NCBI RefSeq assembly: GCF_027942865.1
Contig: NC_134517.1
Span: forward strand, 19,474,009-19,538,008
From: Odontesthes bonariensis
Taxonomy: Eukaryota; Chordata; Actinopteri; Atheriniformes; Atherinopsidae
Direction of reading: 5' to 3'
DNA: 64,000 bases
In this document: one piece after another, positions 13,891-24,304 of the stretch
How positions within the stretch are numbered: position 1 is the stretch's first letter
Layout of the letters: the number at the start of each line of letters is the position of its first letter
Made by a program: the position numbers and the translations under genes
The notes under the pieces: generated by a model
Told to the model about the DNA's origin: nothing
What the model saw: only the letters and a program-made list of their open reading frames with translations
Database searches by the model: none

Positions 13891-14223
13891 CTAAACATCC
13901 AGCACGTTCTTGAGGTACGAGATGTAACAAATCGCAAGTCGCAAGATTTCAATCTTGGACAACCTTTTGTCAGGTGGGAGAGTCGGGAGAAGTTTTCTCA
14001 GCTCAGCAAAGGCCACGTTGAAGGTCACTACGCGGACCCGCTCCCTGGAGGCGTGCGCAGATCTATATTTTGCTGTCGCGCGTCTCCTGCGCCTCCTCTC
14101 CTCTTTGGAGCGCGTCCCACCCTCTCCATCCACGCGCTCAGCCGGCATGGACCTACGCAGAAAGGTCTCCTTGTCTGTTTGTCCCCAGGGGAGGTCAGGT
14201 TCCTGTTGGCCACAGCTAAGCAT
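13891..14223 (-). CDS. nhlh2: NHLH/HEN-family bHLH transcription factor
   Basis: A 110-residue basic helix-loop-helix protein of the NHLH (HEN) family, which are neuronal nuclear factors that bind E-boxes as dimers. The basic region ([15 protein letters not shown] then RERVR) is followed by helix 1 ([13 protein letters not shown]), a short loop (TLPPDKRL) and helix 2 ([16 protein letters not shown]), ending LKNVLDV at the stop, as in the family. I start at the ATG at 14223. It gives MLSCGQQ, resembling the MMLSPDQ start of human NHLH2, whereas extension to 14247 would need a TTG. The protein is about 25 residues shorter than human NHLH2 (135), mainly in the N-terminal acidic/serine part. Several usually invariant positions differ: HATRERIRVEAFNLAF is [16 protein letters not shown] here, and YLNHVLDV is YLKNVLDV. 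It may be nhlh2 itself or a faster-evolving teleost duplicate. A TTTCTTCAG acceptor lies about 30 nt upstream of the ATG. Confidence 0.85.
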   Translation of the reverse strand: MLSCGQQEPDLPWGQTDKETFLRRSMPAERVDGEGGTRSKEERRRRRRATAKYRSAHASRERVRVVTFNVAFAELRKLLPTLPPDKRLSKIEILRLAICYISYLKNVLDV

Positions 14224-14748
14224 CGTATTCCAGACCACACTCTTCAATCTCCTGAAGAAACACGTTGAAGTTTTAGTGAAAACTGTTTCAAACGTAACGT
14301 AGGATCATTTATATTGACGCATTACGTGCACAACCTAGAAGCAAATGTAAGAAATTTGTTCGTGTTTGCAAAATATCTTTAAAGAACATTTGCACACACA
14401 CACAAAACAAACGTGAAAGAATTGTGCTGCCCCTCAGTGGAAGATGTGCAGAGCTGTTGCTTGTAGTGACAGACGCTGTCCGAGGTGCTGAATCAACAAC
14501 GACACAACAACTTTAACAACCAAGGAAACAAACGAGCCAAACGAACCGAATTCTACTGTAAAGCCCACATTGGGGATGTGGCGTCTTGTTTCCATGCAGC
14601 GATGGTTTCATGTAGTAAACCAGTGGACACGAGAAGTATTTTTGATCTATTTTTTAAACACCCCGAAAACGAGCAAAAAAGTGAAAACTGCATCAGATAG
14701 AACGACTGCAGGGACAAGGTAGGAGGAAAAGGTCAAAATCTAACTTAC

Positions 14749-14900
14749 CGTTCACATTCAAACAGGTTTAAACAACTGGGGAACAGCAAATATTCCAACT
14801 CGATCAATAAACAGTCAGTTCAGGTAACCGGCCGTTAAAGTGACCTCTTCATCAAGGTTAACGCGGTGTCATGGTCGTCATTTAACTGAGTAAAGAGCCG
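14749..14900 (-). other. nhlh2: candidate non-coding exon of the NHLH gene
   Basis: On the minus strand a strong donor (GTGAACG then GTAAGTTAG) lies about 500 bp upstream of the coding exon, which itself is preceded by a plausible acceptor. NHLH genes usually have their whole coding region in the last exon after a leader intron. The 5' limit is not visible. Confidence 0.35.
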
Positions 14901-15699
14901 AAAAGGTGGAATTTAGGTGTAACAAACTTCGATTTAGGTGTAACTTCGATGCAGTGCTCCTCATCTTGTTGTTCCACCTTAGTACCTGCTTCTGCAGCAA
15001 CATCCCCAGACTGTCAATGTGCCGCTTTTATTCTACCCTGCCTTGCCTGTGTGTGTGCATGGAAACACCCCCATCTCTCCATAAAACTGAGGCGAAATGA
15101 CAAGCACAGCGGGATCATGAAAGAATGTTTGCAGCCCAAAGATCTCCATCTCACGTTTGTTATTAAACGTGTTATTTAGTCAGATTTGTTTATGTAGACT
15201 ATTATAAATAGATATTTAATGAATAAATGAAACGATGTGAAACACCTGAACACCAATCACAACTTAAAACAACACAAACAATGCCATTTTTTATGGAAGA
15301 ATGACTCATATCTGGACAGTCCAGGTCCAGTGCGTCCTTCAAAGAGGCTGATCAGAAAACCATCATCTGTTTCAGTCTAACCTGTAAAATGCCATCAGAG
15401 TTCACTGAGGGATTGAGAGCATCTCAAAGATCAACACATTTTTTAATACATCATAGATCAGTCAAGCTATGAATCTAGAAATATAACCCTGTGGCCAGAT
15501 CTAGAGGCAGAGGCAGAGGCAGAGGGGCACTTACCCCAAATTTGAGTGCCCTCTGATGGGTCCCTGTCCAGTCACTGTGTAAAAGTTATAATCTTTGGCA
15601 TTTCTGAATGAACTGGAAGGCAGTATGATATTACTTGATAGTATCAAGTGAAATCAGGTGTTGGAATTTCAAAGATTCCAGATGAAAAAAAAACTACAA

Positions 15700-15870
15700 G
15701 AATGTCCCCCGAAGTCAGAAAGAAATTTGGAAAAAGGGAGGAAAACCAACACCCCCAAATTGCAAAATCCAGCACCCTGAGCATAAAAGGTGATGATAGT
15801 TGCAGTAATAAAGTGTTCCTTAACACTTCTGCGAGTTTGTGTCTCATAAAATCAGTCGCACATACAGGAC
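15700..15870 (+). repeat. local duplication, block B (copy 1)
   Basis: The block matches 16672-16830 in the same orientation, with shared strings such as agcataaaaggtgatga and ctcataaaatc. Copy 1 of block B is separated from copy 1 of block A by the NHLH gene, while copy 2 of both blocks is adjacent. Confidence 0.7.
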
Positions 15871-16049
15871 AATCAAGCCTCCTTCAGGGAACATACTCCT
15901 GCAGTGTTTGCGTGTGAAAACCACTGCGTATCGTTGTTGTCAAGTTGCATTGCTTTTGATAGGTAGCTTAGTCAGCACATCAATGTGCAAATCCTTCTGG
16001 TTTTCTAACTTGCAATTGGAACTTGGTCAACTCAGGTGTGACATTATTC

Positions 16050-16830
16050 CCGGCAGCCTAAGAAGAGCAAAAGAACCTGTGAGTTCACATCCACAGCCTG
16101 GTGTTATACGGTATGATAATTTACGGTGACGCAGAATATAAGAATCTGAAATGTTCAGAGGTTTATTTTTGCTTCCATAAATGATGTAAATCATCATCTA
16201 ACACTGTACTTCAAAAAGGCCGGTTTTCCCTGCTGTGCTGTGCTTGATATTTACAAGTTGAATGCAAATCATTTTGACCCTGATTGCAAAACATGGAGCC
16301 GAAAGATAGATTTCTCTTAATTGTCTCTTTAAATGAGAATTTTGTCACACAATAATAAAAACTGGAGCTAGTGCCACAGGATGTTTTTTTTGTTTCTAAA
16401 TTTGTGATAAGCTTTTATTATCTTTAATGCATTTTTGTTGTGTTCAGTCAGGAAAGAAAAATCTCAAATGTTTGCAAAGAGCTTTATGACACATCTTAGA
16501 AGGTAAAAAAATAAATAAAATAAGATTGTGCAAAAATGAGCTGCAGACGCATTAAAGGTGACAAGCACAATTTCTTAAACATTTCATAGCTTGTTTATGA
16601 TGTACGGTTTTCAAATGTAATTTTAGCTGCTATGCACACCCACATAGTGAAAGCGCACATTAGAAATCATAATTTGGAAAGTGGGAGGAAAATCAACAAC
16701 CCCAAGCCTCAAAATCCAACACTGCCTCCCTCAGCATAAAAGGTGATGAATGCAATAAACTGTTCTGCAACTATTCTGTCAGTTTGTGGCTCATAAAATC
16801 CGCCACCAATTTGACACAACCCAAACCTCT
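16050..16830 (+). repeat. local duplication, blocks A and B (copy 2) without the gene
   Basis: The second copies of blocks A (16050-16660) and B (16672-16830) lie about 3.1 kb and 1.0 kb from their partners. There is almost nothing between them, where the first copy has about 2.1 kb including the NHLH coding exon. Either the gene was lost from this copy or the duplication was complex. Confidence 0.65.
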
Positions 16831-17021
16831 TTCAGAACCCAGCGAGCATGCTAACCATTCAGCAGTCCTGTGAAGTGTCGCAGGTTGGGACATTTTTGTC
16901 TTTTCAATCTGGCCTCGACATGGCACCTGATTGAAAAAAAACTGAGATCCACCACTGATGAAGCCTATATCTTGAATTCATTTTTATCCTCTGCTGTGTA
17001 GATGCAGCATTGTGTCCCTCT

Positions 17022-17024
<3 letters not shown>

Positions 17025-17074
<50 letters not shown>
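17025..17074. repeat. (CT)n microsatellite
   Basis: About 25 CT units. The Arg/Glu-rich open frame across it is an artefact of the repeat. Confidence 0.97.
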
Positions 17075-17078
<4 letters not shown>

Positions 17079-20000
17079 GCTTAAGAGAGAAATGTCACTG
17101 CTAATCAATACTAACATAATCAGTGTGAGTAAATCACCAAAAGGCGTCCACCTCTGAGTTGATGGTGGGAGATATTTCCTTGGACCCTGTGAAAAATGGC
17201 ACCATAAATGCTCAATGGGGATCATGTGCAGTCACGGGGAAAGCCTTGGCATATGGCTAACATGATTATCATTCCCTCCAAGCCACATGGGACAATTTCT
17301 TTCTTGACAACTGGGAAATGACGTCGATATGCTGCTCATCACAAGAAAGATAAGTCATGTGGAGAACGATGAAGTCTAGGGATTGTTATGTCTGTAAACA
17401 TTAATATTCGTTGACCCTCTTGGAGAGTACTTGATGGATTTGAGAAGATAAAAGCAGCCTTTGTTTGTCATTTCTTCTGTCTGGTTAGATTCATGAAGGT
17501 ATTTGATTGGTTATGAGGTTGTGTGTTGTGGCAGGCTGGAGGTGTTGTTCAAAGCCTTGATAGATAGAGAAACCCCTTACAATTTAATCCTTGAAACTAG
17601 ATACAGTATCACATTGAAGGGTTTTAAATCATACAAAAATCAGACTTTAGAAATATACAGGGCAAAAAAAGTAGAGCATATCATTGCATATCTGTTTTGT
17701 TCACTTTTAACTGTTACATTGAGTGAAATTCTAAACTTGTACAAACAAATACTTTTGCTCGCTTAACCTCACCAAAAACTCAATGAAAGTGCAAAGTTTT
17801 AAACTAAAGTCAAACAGCAGTGACTGATACAGGGAATAAGCAGTTTAAGTTTTAACCATGAGACCAGAGTTTGAGTCCTATGTACTTTAATTTTGGTGGA
17901 AGACATGCAGTGTACTTATACGGATCTCACCCTCTGGCAGAAATGAGGAATATCTGAAAAAGCAGCTCTCCCTTCTTTAAAACTTTATACGGTCTCAAAG
18001 TAATCTATTCTAAGGGCAATGCCTGCAGCACTCTGTTTGAAAAGCCGGAGTATGGACAGACTGTGCTGAAATACGTTTAGCCAACTAACAACAGAGCAGA
18101 GTTGATCACTGTGTCTTGGCTATAATGAATAAATCAAAATACAAAATATCATTTATGTAATTTGTTTCTCACAGCTTTATTGCAAAGAGAAAACAACAGA
18201 TTCCTCCACATCTGTCAGAGCTTCAACTTCATAGTGCAGGGGTGTCTCTCACATCTGGCATCATTTGATTACATTTTAATCATCCCTCTTATTTCCAAAT
18301 GCAGCACAGGCATCTGGATCAGAAAAACGTCTTGACACAATGTGAAATGTGACTCACATCCATAAACAGCATTCAGAAAGCAACAACTTCTAATTCTTTA
18401 GGATCTCATGTTTTCATACTGCATTGCTCGAGGACTCCACCTCCCTTACATCTCTCCCTTGTGTTCTTCTCCTTGTCCACTGGTCTCGTCTGGGTTTAAC
18501 TCATCATCTGTCTCAGTCTAGACACCATCTGTTTAAAGGACAGAGCCACAAGCCTCACATTTTCATCTCCTCTCATAGATCCGTGCACATGCTCACATGA
18601 ATGACACAACACACATTTGTTAAATATTTTGCTGAGTTTGAACTTTGTGTAAAGGTTTGTTTGACGTTTGTGTTGGAATGATGAAAAAGTTGGCATATGG
18701 TGCTTATTTTGTTTGCATGCATGATAGTCTAATTAACTGATCTTCTTATATTTTCTATCACTTAAACCTTGTTGAAAGTCTGTAACCCGGCTGTAACCAA
18801 ACAATCCCACACACTGGAGGTATAAATTAGCGGAGGTATTCACATTATTTTTAAGCCTTTCTTTTCTGACTTCCTCCCTGAGACCCCTCTGTCTGTTCAT
18901 CTGTTCCTGTCATGTCCGTTTTCTGCCAACTTGGAATCTCATGACGTCTAATCGTTCAACCTTGTCACCGTGGCAACAGCGGGGTAGCTAGATAAGGTAG
19001 TTTCTTCAAGCATTTCTGTGTGCTGAGTCATAAATTCCGTCCATAATCATAAACTATAAACCATAAACAAGTACCAGAATTTTGTTTTGCACTTTGGTAA
19101 AAGACACACGTAGTGCAATTTAATCCTGTGTGATCATCTCCGGAGTTCACCCACAACAAGACAAAGGAATTATCTAACCGGTAACATGTTTTATCTTTTT
19201 CACAGATTTCATTCCAATTTGTTTGTTTGCTCATTTTTTAATTTCAAAACTTATAGTAACTGAAAGAACTATTTCAATGAAAGGGGAAGCAGAAAACAGA
19301 CTTGGACAAGATTTTATTGTTAGATTAATACATTGCACATCTGTAAATTACTCTGGGGAGCACAGAATATTCAAATCTGACAGTTATCTCTCTAAAACTA
19401 AAAGACCCACTTCCATTTGTTATTTGTTCCTACAACCGGTAAGCAGACACAGTATGGAAGAAGCCTGCTGCTTGTAACCCCTTTGGGGCACTTATTGAAC
19501 GGTGGAGAGCCATGCATGTAAATGTTCTGCTTTGGTCTGAAAGATGTTTTCAGAAGCAGAGGCTCTTATCTCAGTTCTTTCCTGAGCGGTAACATAAAAA
19601 AAAAAGAAATTCACAAGATTTGTCAGTCATCAGCTCTCTTAACAGTGTTACTCGGTCTCGCTGCTGTCACTGTCACAGTTCAGTGAGCATCTCTTCATCC
19701 AAAACCCTGCGGGGGTTTAGGCGCGGAAAAACCTTCTTAAGCTCACAAATACTTTGAGAAGGAGATATGAATACACTGACATTAAAAGTGCAGCATTCTC
19801 TGACCCAGAGCAATTACATACTTGATACTTTAAGGTTAAGAAATGTAAATTGTCCCAATAGGGCAGCACATGATTTTAAAGACACTATACAACATGAAAT
19901 GAAATGGCAGGAATACAACAGCCTCAAGAAGTAACTGACAAAGAAAACACTGGTGATTAATTTATTTTTTTAATTTGCCATTTGTGTGTCAAAGCTCCAA

Positions 20001-21300
20001 TTTGGAACATTTAGGGTGATCTGTTTGCAAAAAGGAAAATTGTTTCTATTTTATTGCAACAGTTTGAATATGGTATCGGGACCAAAGGAACAGCATTGGG
20101 CAGGTTTAAGTCATGTTTATCTAATCGTTTCCATTTCGTTCCAGACTTGGAAGTGCAGAATGAGGCAGTAGATAATCTACACCCTCACAACTACATTTCA
20201 CCGCATCTTACATATTAACGTGTGGGGTTCCTTAAAGATAATGAGGTCTGCCTTCCAAGTTCTTGTTTTCATCTGTGAATTTAGAGAAAAAAAGATTTTG
20301 TCCGCATACTTTTTCTATATTTTTGCATAGTACAAGAAACAAGTAAAATCGGTTTTAGAAAATGGATCACTCGGCTTGCTTCTAAAGGTTTCTGTACAAA
20401 GAGGGCCTTTGATGGACTGAAAATATAAAACCAAAAGTCAGACATGACAAGTAGGGGGATGCAATTTGCTCCGTGATTTGAGTCATTGTGATACACTTGG
20501 ATAGATGTTCCATTTTGAGCAGAGTTGCACAAAATTTGCAAGGTCTCTGGCTGAAGGTCTTATTTTAAGAACCGCTGCAGATCACAGAGCCCACGGGTAG
20601 CAGGTGCTCCGCTGCAGCTCAGCAAACAAGATGCAACAATATTGAATCCCACAGGAAACAAGGAGACTGCAGATAACAAAAAAGTACAAACTATTAACAT
20701 GAAAAATATAAACTAACTAACACAAAAACACAGACCACAAGATATTCAGAAGGAAAATCCTGATTAAGAAAAGTGTGCATCTTGCATTTAAAATGATATA
20801 GTTTTTAATATATAGCCTACATTTATGTATATGTACAATATATATTTATATTTTTTTATGTATTTATTAAATTACAGGTCACACAACAGTTGTATTGTTT
20901 AAATGTCTTTTAATTGTATAAACCAGCATTTATTTTTTTAAATGTACTGTACTAAATTTACATTTTTTTCATAGTAGACAACCATATTTTTAAAGAATAT
21001 AGGGGGTAACTTTGAACTTGTTGAACTGAATGATGAATGGTAGATCACGGATAGTCTATGCTTTTACATGAGCCTATGTTTTTAATGTTCATATTTTATG
21101 CAGCTGATGGTATCAGTCGGTCTTTTTTTTTCTCCACTAACCAAATGACGGCTTCTTAAAAACAGTGACTTATCAAATTGCTTCACAAAGTTGTCAAAGA
21201 AGACATCATAGCCTACTCATAACTCATTATGCATAGGCTACTGTTTTAAAACTGTTGGCTTTGTTGCGCCCAAGTGCTGCGCTGCGCAGGCTTAATCACT
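17075..21300. other. gene-free intergenic stretch
   Basis: No exon, domain or clear transposon end is recognisable. Open frames are all under 90 codons and unsupported by splice sites or family resemblance. Confidence 0.5.
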
Positions 21301-22080
21301 TGCGATGTCTGCTGAATTGCGTTCTCTTCCACGAGTCGCACCACTCCACTCGCACAGTCTTTTTCAGGTGCCATTTATACTAATCTGTTTCTATATCGTT
21401 TCTATCGCGGATGCATTGTCCATTTACATCAAAATACTGGAATACGACTTCATAGGTGGAAGGATTCAAAGACGCCGGAGCCCACGTAAGCATTCGCATA
21501 CGATGCTGATTTTAGCAGTTGTAAACGGTGAGAAACGAGGATCCGCAGTGCTGAGCTCTAGCTACTGCGGACGTACTCCTCCCTGATTCGCTAGGCTGGT
21601 ATCGTTAGTCATGTGACTTGAGTGCTGGGAAACTAAAAACAAACAGGCGTGCTTCACTTCAGTTACACACTTCCTTTCTATTCGTGTCATCGAGAAGAAT
21701 ATGGAAATCATGGACAACCACGATCAGCATGGGAGCCTGCTCCATGTCCTACTGCTGATAGTACGCTGTGCACAACAATACGTGGCAAGGAGGCGCCAGA
21801 TTCAACAAGCTTTTATGATGAGAACCCAACGCAATTTTTCAAACCATTCTTTTATAATAATTTAAAGCTGAAGTTATTAAAAACATGTAGAACAGATGGG
21901 GTGTTGGGTCCAAGCCGTACATGGAGCGCCGCTTTTGGGTTAGACCAGGAAGAAGCAGCGCATGGTGGGACAATTTCGTGGATCAAGTTGTTGTCGCCGA
22001 AGAATAAATAATAAAGCAAGGGCGATCATGTGATGTGATGGCTGATTAGTCATGTGACTAGCGAATCAGCTGATCCCCGT
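21301..22080. repeat. composite repeat-like segment, unclassified
   Basis: This segment is richer in CpG than its surroundings. A 12-bp stretch (ctgattcgctag, from 21585) recurs inverted in 22041-22075, and tagtcatgtgact occurs at both places in direct orientation. Between them sits an inverted 82-bp fragment of the nqo1-array spacer. A true ATG frame at 21305 (93 codons) is open but resembles no protein I know. The pattern suggests a mobile or rearranged segment; I cannot name it. Confidence 0.4.
21832..21913 (-). repeat. inverted fragment of the nqo1-array spacer
   Basis: This segment is the reverse complement of 29168-29246, with a few differences. Related spacer copies lie near 35472-35560 and 41176-41265. 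It lies 2.2 kb to the left of the first array unit, so a piece of spacer exists outside the array in the opposite direction. Confidence 0.8.
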
Positions 22081-22276
22081 TTGTGTGTAAATGTTAATAG
22101 TTTGCAAGACGCCGACACGAAGAAATGGTGAAATGAATTAATGTAAACAGAGCCTCACTCACACAGGCAAAAAACGAAAACAAAGCCCATGGATGTTAAC
22201 CACAATCTGCAAAGCACGTTTCACAGTGGTTTTGAGGTTTTTTATGTTTGATTCAGTTGGGCATTTTTGGCGGTCC

Positions 22277-22302
22277 AAAAAAAAAAAAAAAAAAAAAAAA
22301 AC
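22277..22302. repeat. poly(A) tract
   Basis: A run of about 25 A. I found no retroposon body or target duplication that would make it the tail of an insertion. Confidence 0.9.
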
Positions 22303-24067
22303 TCAGATGAAATAAGGGAGGTCCAGACCTCGCTGTCCTCTAATGTCGCTACAGCCATGCCTACCATGTTTTAGACAGAGTCTCACATTGAGTTTGAGTG
22401 CATTAGCAGCAATGAGCTTCTTTAGTTGAGTGGGTGGCAGCTGTGACATACAGGATTTGATGTACTGAAAAATCAACCAGTTTTTCAGTGATTAGGAGCC
22501 AGACTTTTTCTCAAGTTGACCAAATTAGTGGACTTGTATCAACATTCAACCACTTTTCCCCTTTGGGCCATTCCTTAGAAAACATCCAAAAGTTGAAAGA
22601 GTTGAGAGGAAAGTTGAGTCGAGAGGTTTTCATGCAATGCTGAAGGCATCTAATATTAAAAGTTACATATGGTTTTTAATGTAATGTTATCTATTTGTCA
22701 TCAATTTAAGCAGGCAACACTTGTTTTGAGCAGTCTATAAGAGCCGTTGTGATCTGACTTGTTTCACTTTTCCAGCAGAACTGTAAATGCTGCTCCGTAG
22801 GGGATTTGTACAAACTACAGAACAAGTTTCTGAAAAACATAGTTTTAAAGAACTTACTTCATTTCATCTGTGCCACATATAATTCAGAAAGTCATAGGCT
22901 GATTATATAGGCCCTTTCAAATAGTATGAATTTAGATTTAAGGAAATATTTGTCACTGGATATTTACAGTCCAGGTTTAAAGTAATTTCATAGACTATCT
23001 GCTGTTAAATGGTGTCAGGATCAGTGATATTGCATGAAATTTTTGTTTTTTTATTTTTTATCTAACCAAGGACAATTATCTGCATTTGATCACTTAGTTA
23101 TGATAATTCTGATTGAGTACTTGCTTAAGGTATTTTATCATATCTAAAAGGCTCAAGTTGAACACAAAAGGTGAGTTTTAATTTTAGGCTCCATTCCACA
23201 AACTGGAAATAAATGCACAAAGTAATTGCACTTCCCCTTGAATCTACACCAGAGTGTTGGAACACCGCACACTTTGCGTCCCTGCCAGGAAGTGGTGCCA
23301 AAAGTCTCACAGCAAATCCTGCAGCTCTGTTTGGTCAGGGTCATCCTGGTGATTAGATCGGCAACATTAATCTGTAAAAGGTTGCCGTTTGCATGCTTTA
23401 CAATGATTATGTTCCATCAATATACAGCTGCAATTAATGTCTCACCATCTGGGGGGGCTATCACTCAAATTGGATATTAACAGTTTGCGATTAAACCAGA
23501 CACTGCATTAAATCAAAATCTTGGCTTCAACAGTACCCGTGCACTGTTGCCATCTTGTGACGAAATGTGAGAAGTATTTTTTTGTGTAGCTGAGACGTGT
23601 AACGAGTCTGACAGTGAAATGATTTCTTCTGCTCAGACCACTGTGGCCTTGTGTCTTTTTCAGGGACATTTTAATCAGATAAAGCATCTAAACTTCCCTA
23701 TTTTGTTTCTGCTTGAGTGAAAGGGGCATATCGATATCCTACCAATATCAAATATAGGAATGCAAAGTACAAAAAAAAAAGGAAAATATAAATGTATGAC
23801 ATCAGATCATTGTTATGTATTTAATTTCCATAAATAAAATGACTAACTCCCTCTCAAGCCACATGGTAGCCCTTTTAGCTTCTTTGTTTCTTTTTAAACA
23901 TCATCATCTAGCACCTATATTAGACTTACACAATCAATTTGATTAAAGAAACATGTTATCACACACAACTTGCCTCTGTGCTTCAATGACTTAAACAACA
24001 CAGCTCACACGAACGCAATGGTCTCATTATTAACAGGTAAAACAAAAAGTAGCAAATTTACACAACA
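22303..24067. other. gene-free stretch left of the nqo1 array
   Basis: AT-rich, with no supported exon. The homology shared by the array units begins abruptly at about 24068 (aatggaaaatagtttttgat). Confidence 0.5.
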
Positions 24068-24214
24068 TATAATGGAAAATAGTTTTTGATTTCAGTAGAA
24101 AATCAATAGATAAGAGATCTGAGAGATAATGCTCCATTTCAGATGATTGATCTTAATCTTGATTACCTTAATTGCTAATTGACAGCACCTGAGAGAGCTG
24201 GATCTAGGAGGGTG

Positions 24215-24221
24215 TATAAAA
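24215..24221 (+). promoter_or_regulatory. TATA box of nqo1 copy 1
   Basis: TATAAAA in the context gagggtgtataaaaacagcat, conserved in all four copies, 90 bp before the ATG. The expected start site (about 30 bp downstream) falls at an upstream ATG (24247), which may therefore lie at or before the cap. Upstream, TGCTAATTGACAGCA forms a weak inverted repeat. Confidence 0.8.
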
Positions 24222-24304
24222 ACAGCATCCTGTGCTTTGTTGCAGTATGAACTTTGTTAAATCAGCTAAGTGTACAGTTCATCATTTACAGAACTGGTGT
24301 CAGG

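Noticed and set aside
13955-14302. Plus-strand frames of 115-150 codons over the NHLH gene
   Set aside because: They are antisense shadows of a GC-rich conserved bHLH exon. The minus-strand frame has the clear domain.
17503-17766. 87-codon plus-strand frame
   Set aside because: It lacks an ATG at its stated start, a recognisable motif and splice signals.
22277-22302. Poly(A) tract as a processed pseudogene tail
   Set aside because: I could not find a flanking target duplication, a polyadenylation signal just upstream, or a coding remnant.
24100-24304. Antioxidant response element (TGACnnnGC) in the nqo1 promoters
   Set aside because: I looked for it in about 200 bp before each ATG. TGACAGCAC is the nearest string but lacks GC at the required place. 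The TGCT(G/A)ATTGACAGCA inverted repeat has the wrong spacing for a MARE. A distal element cannot be excluded.
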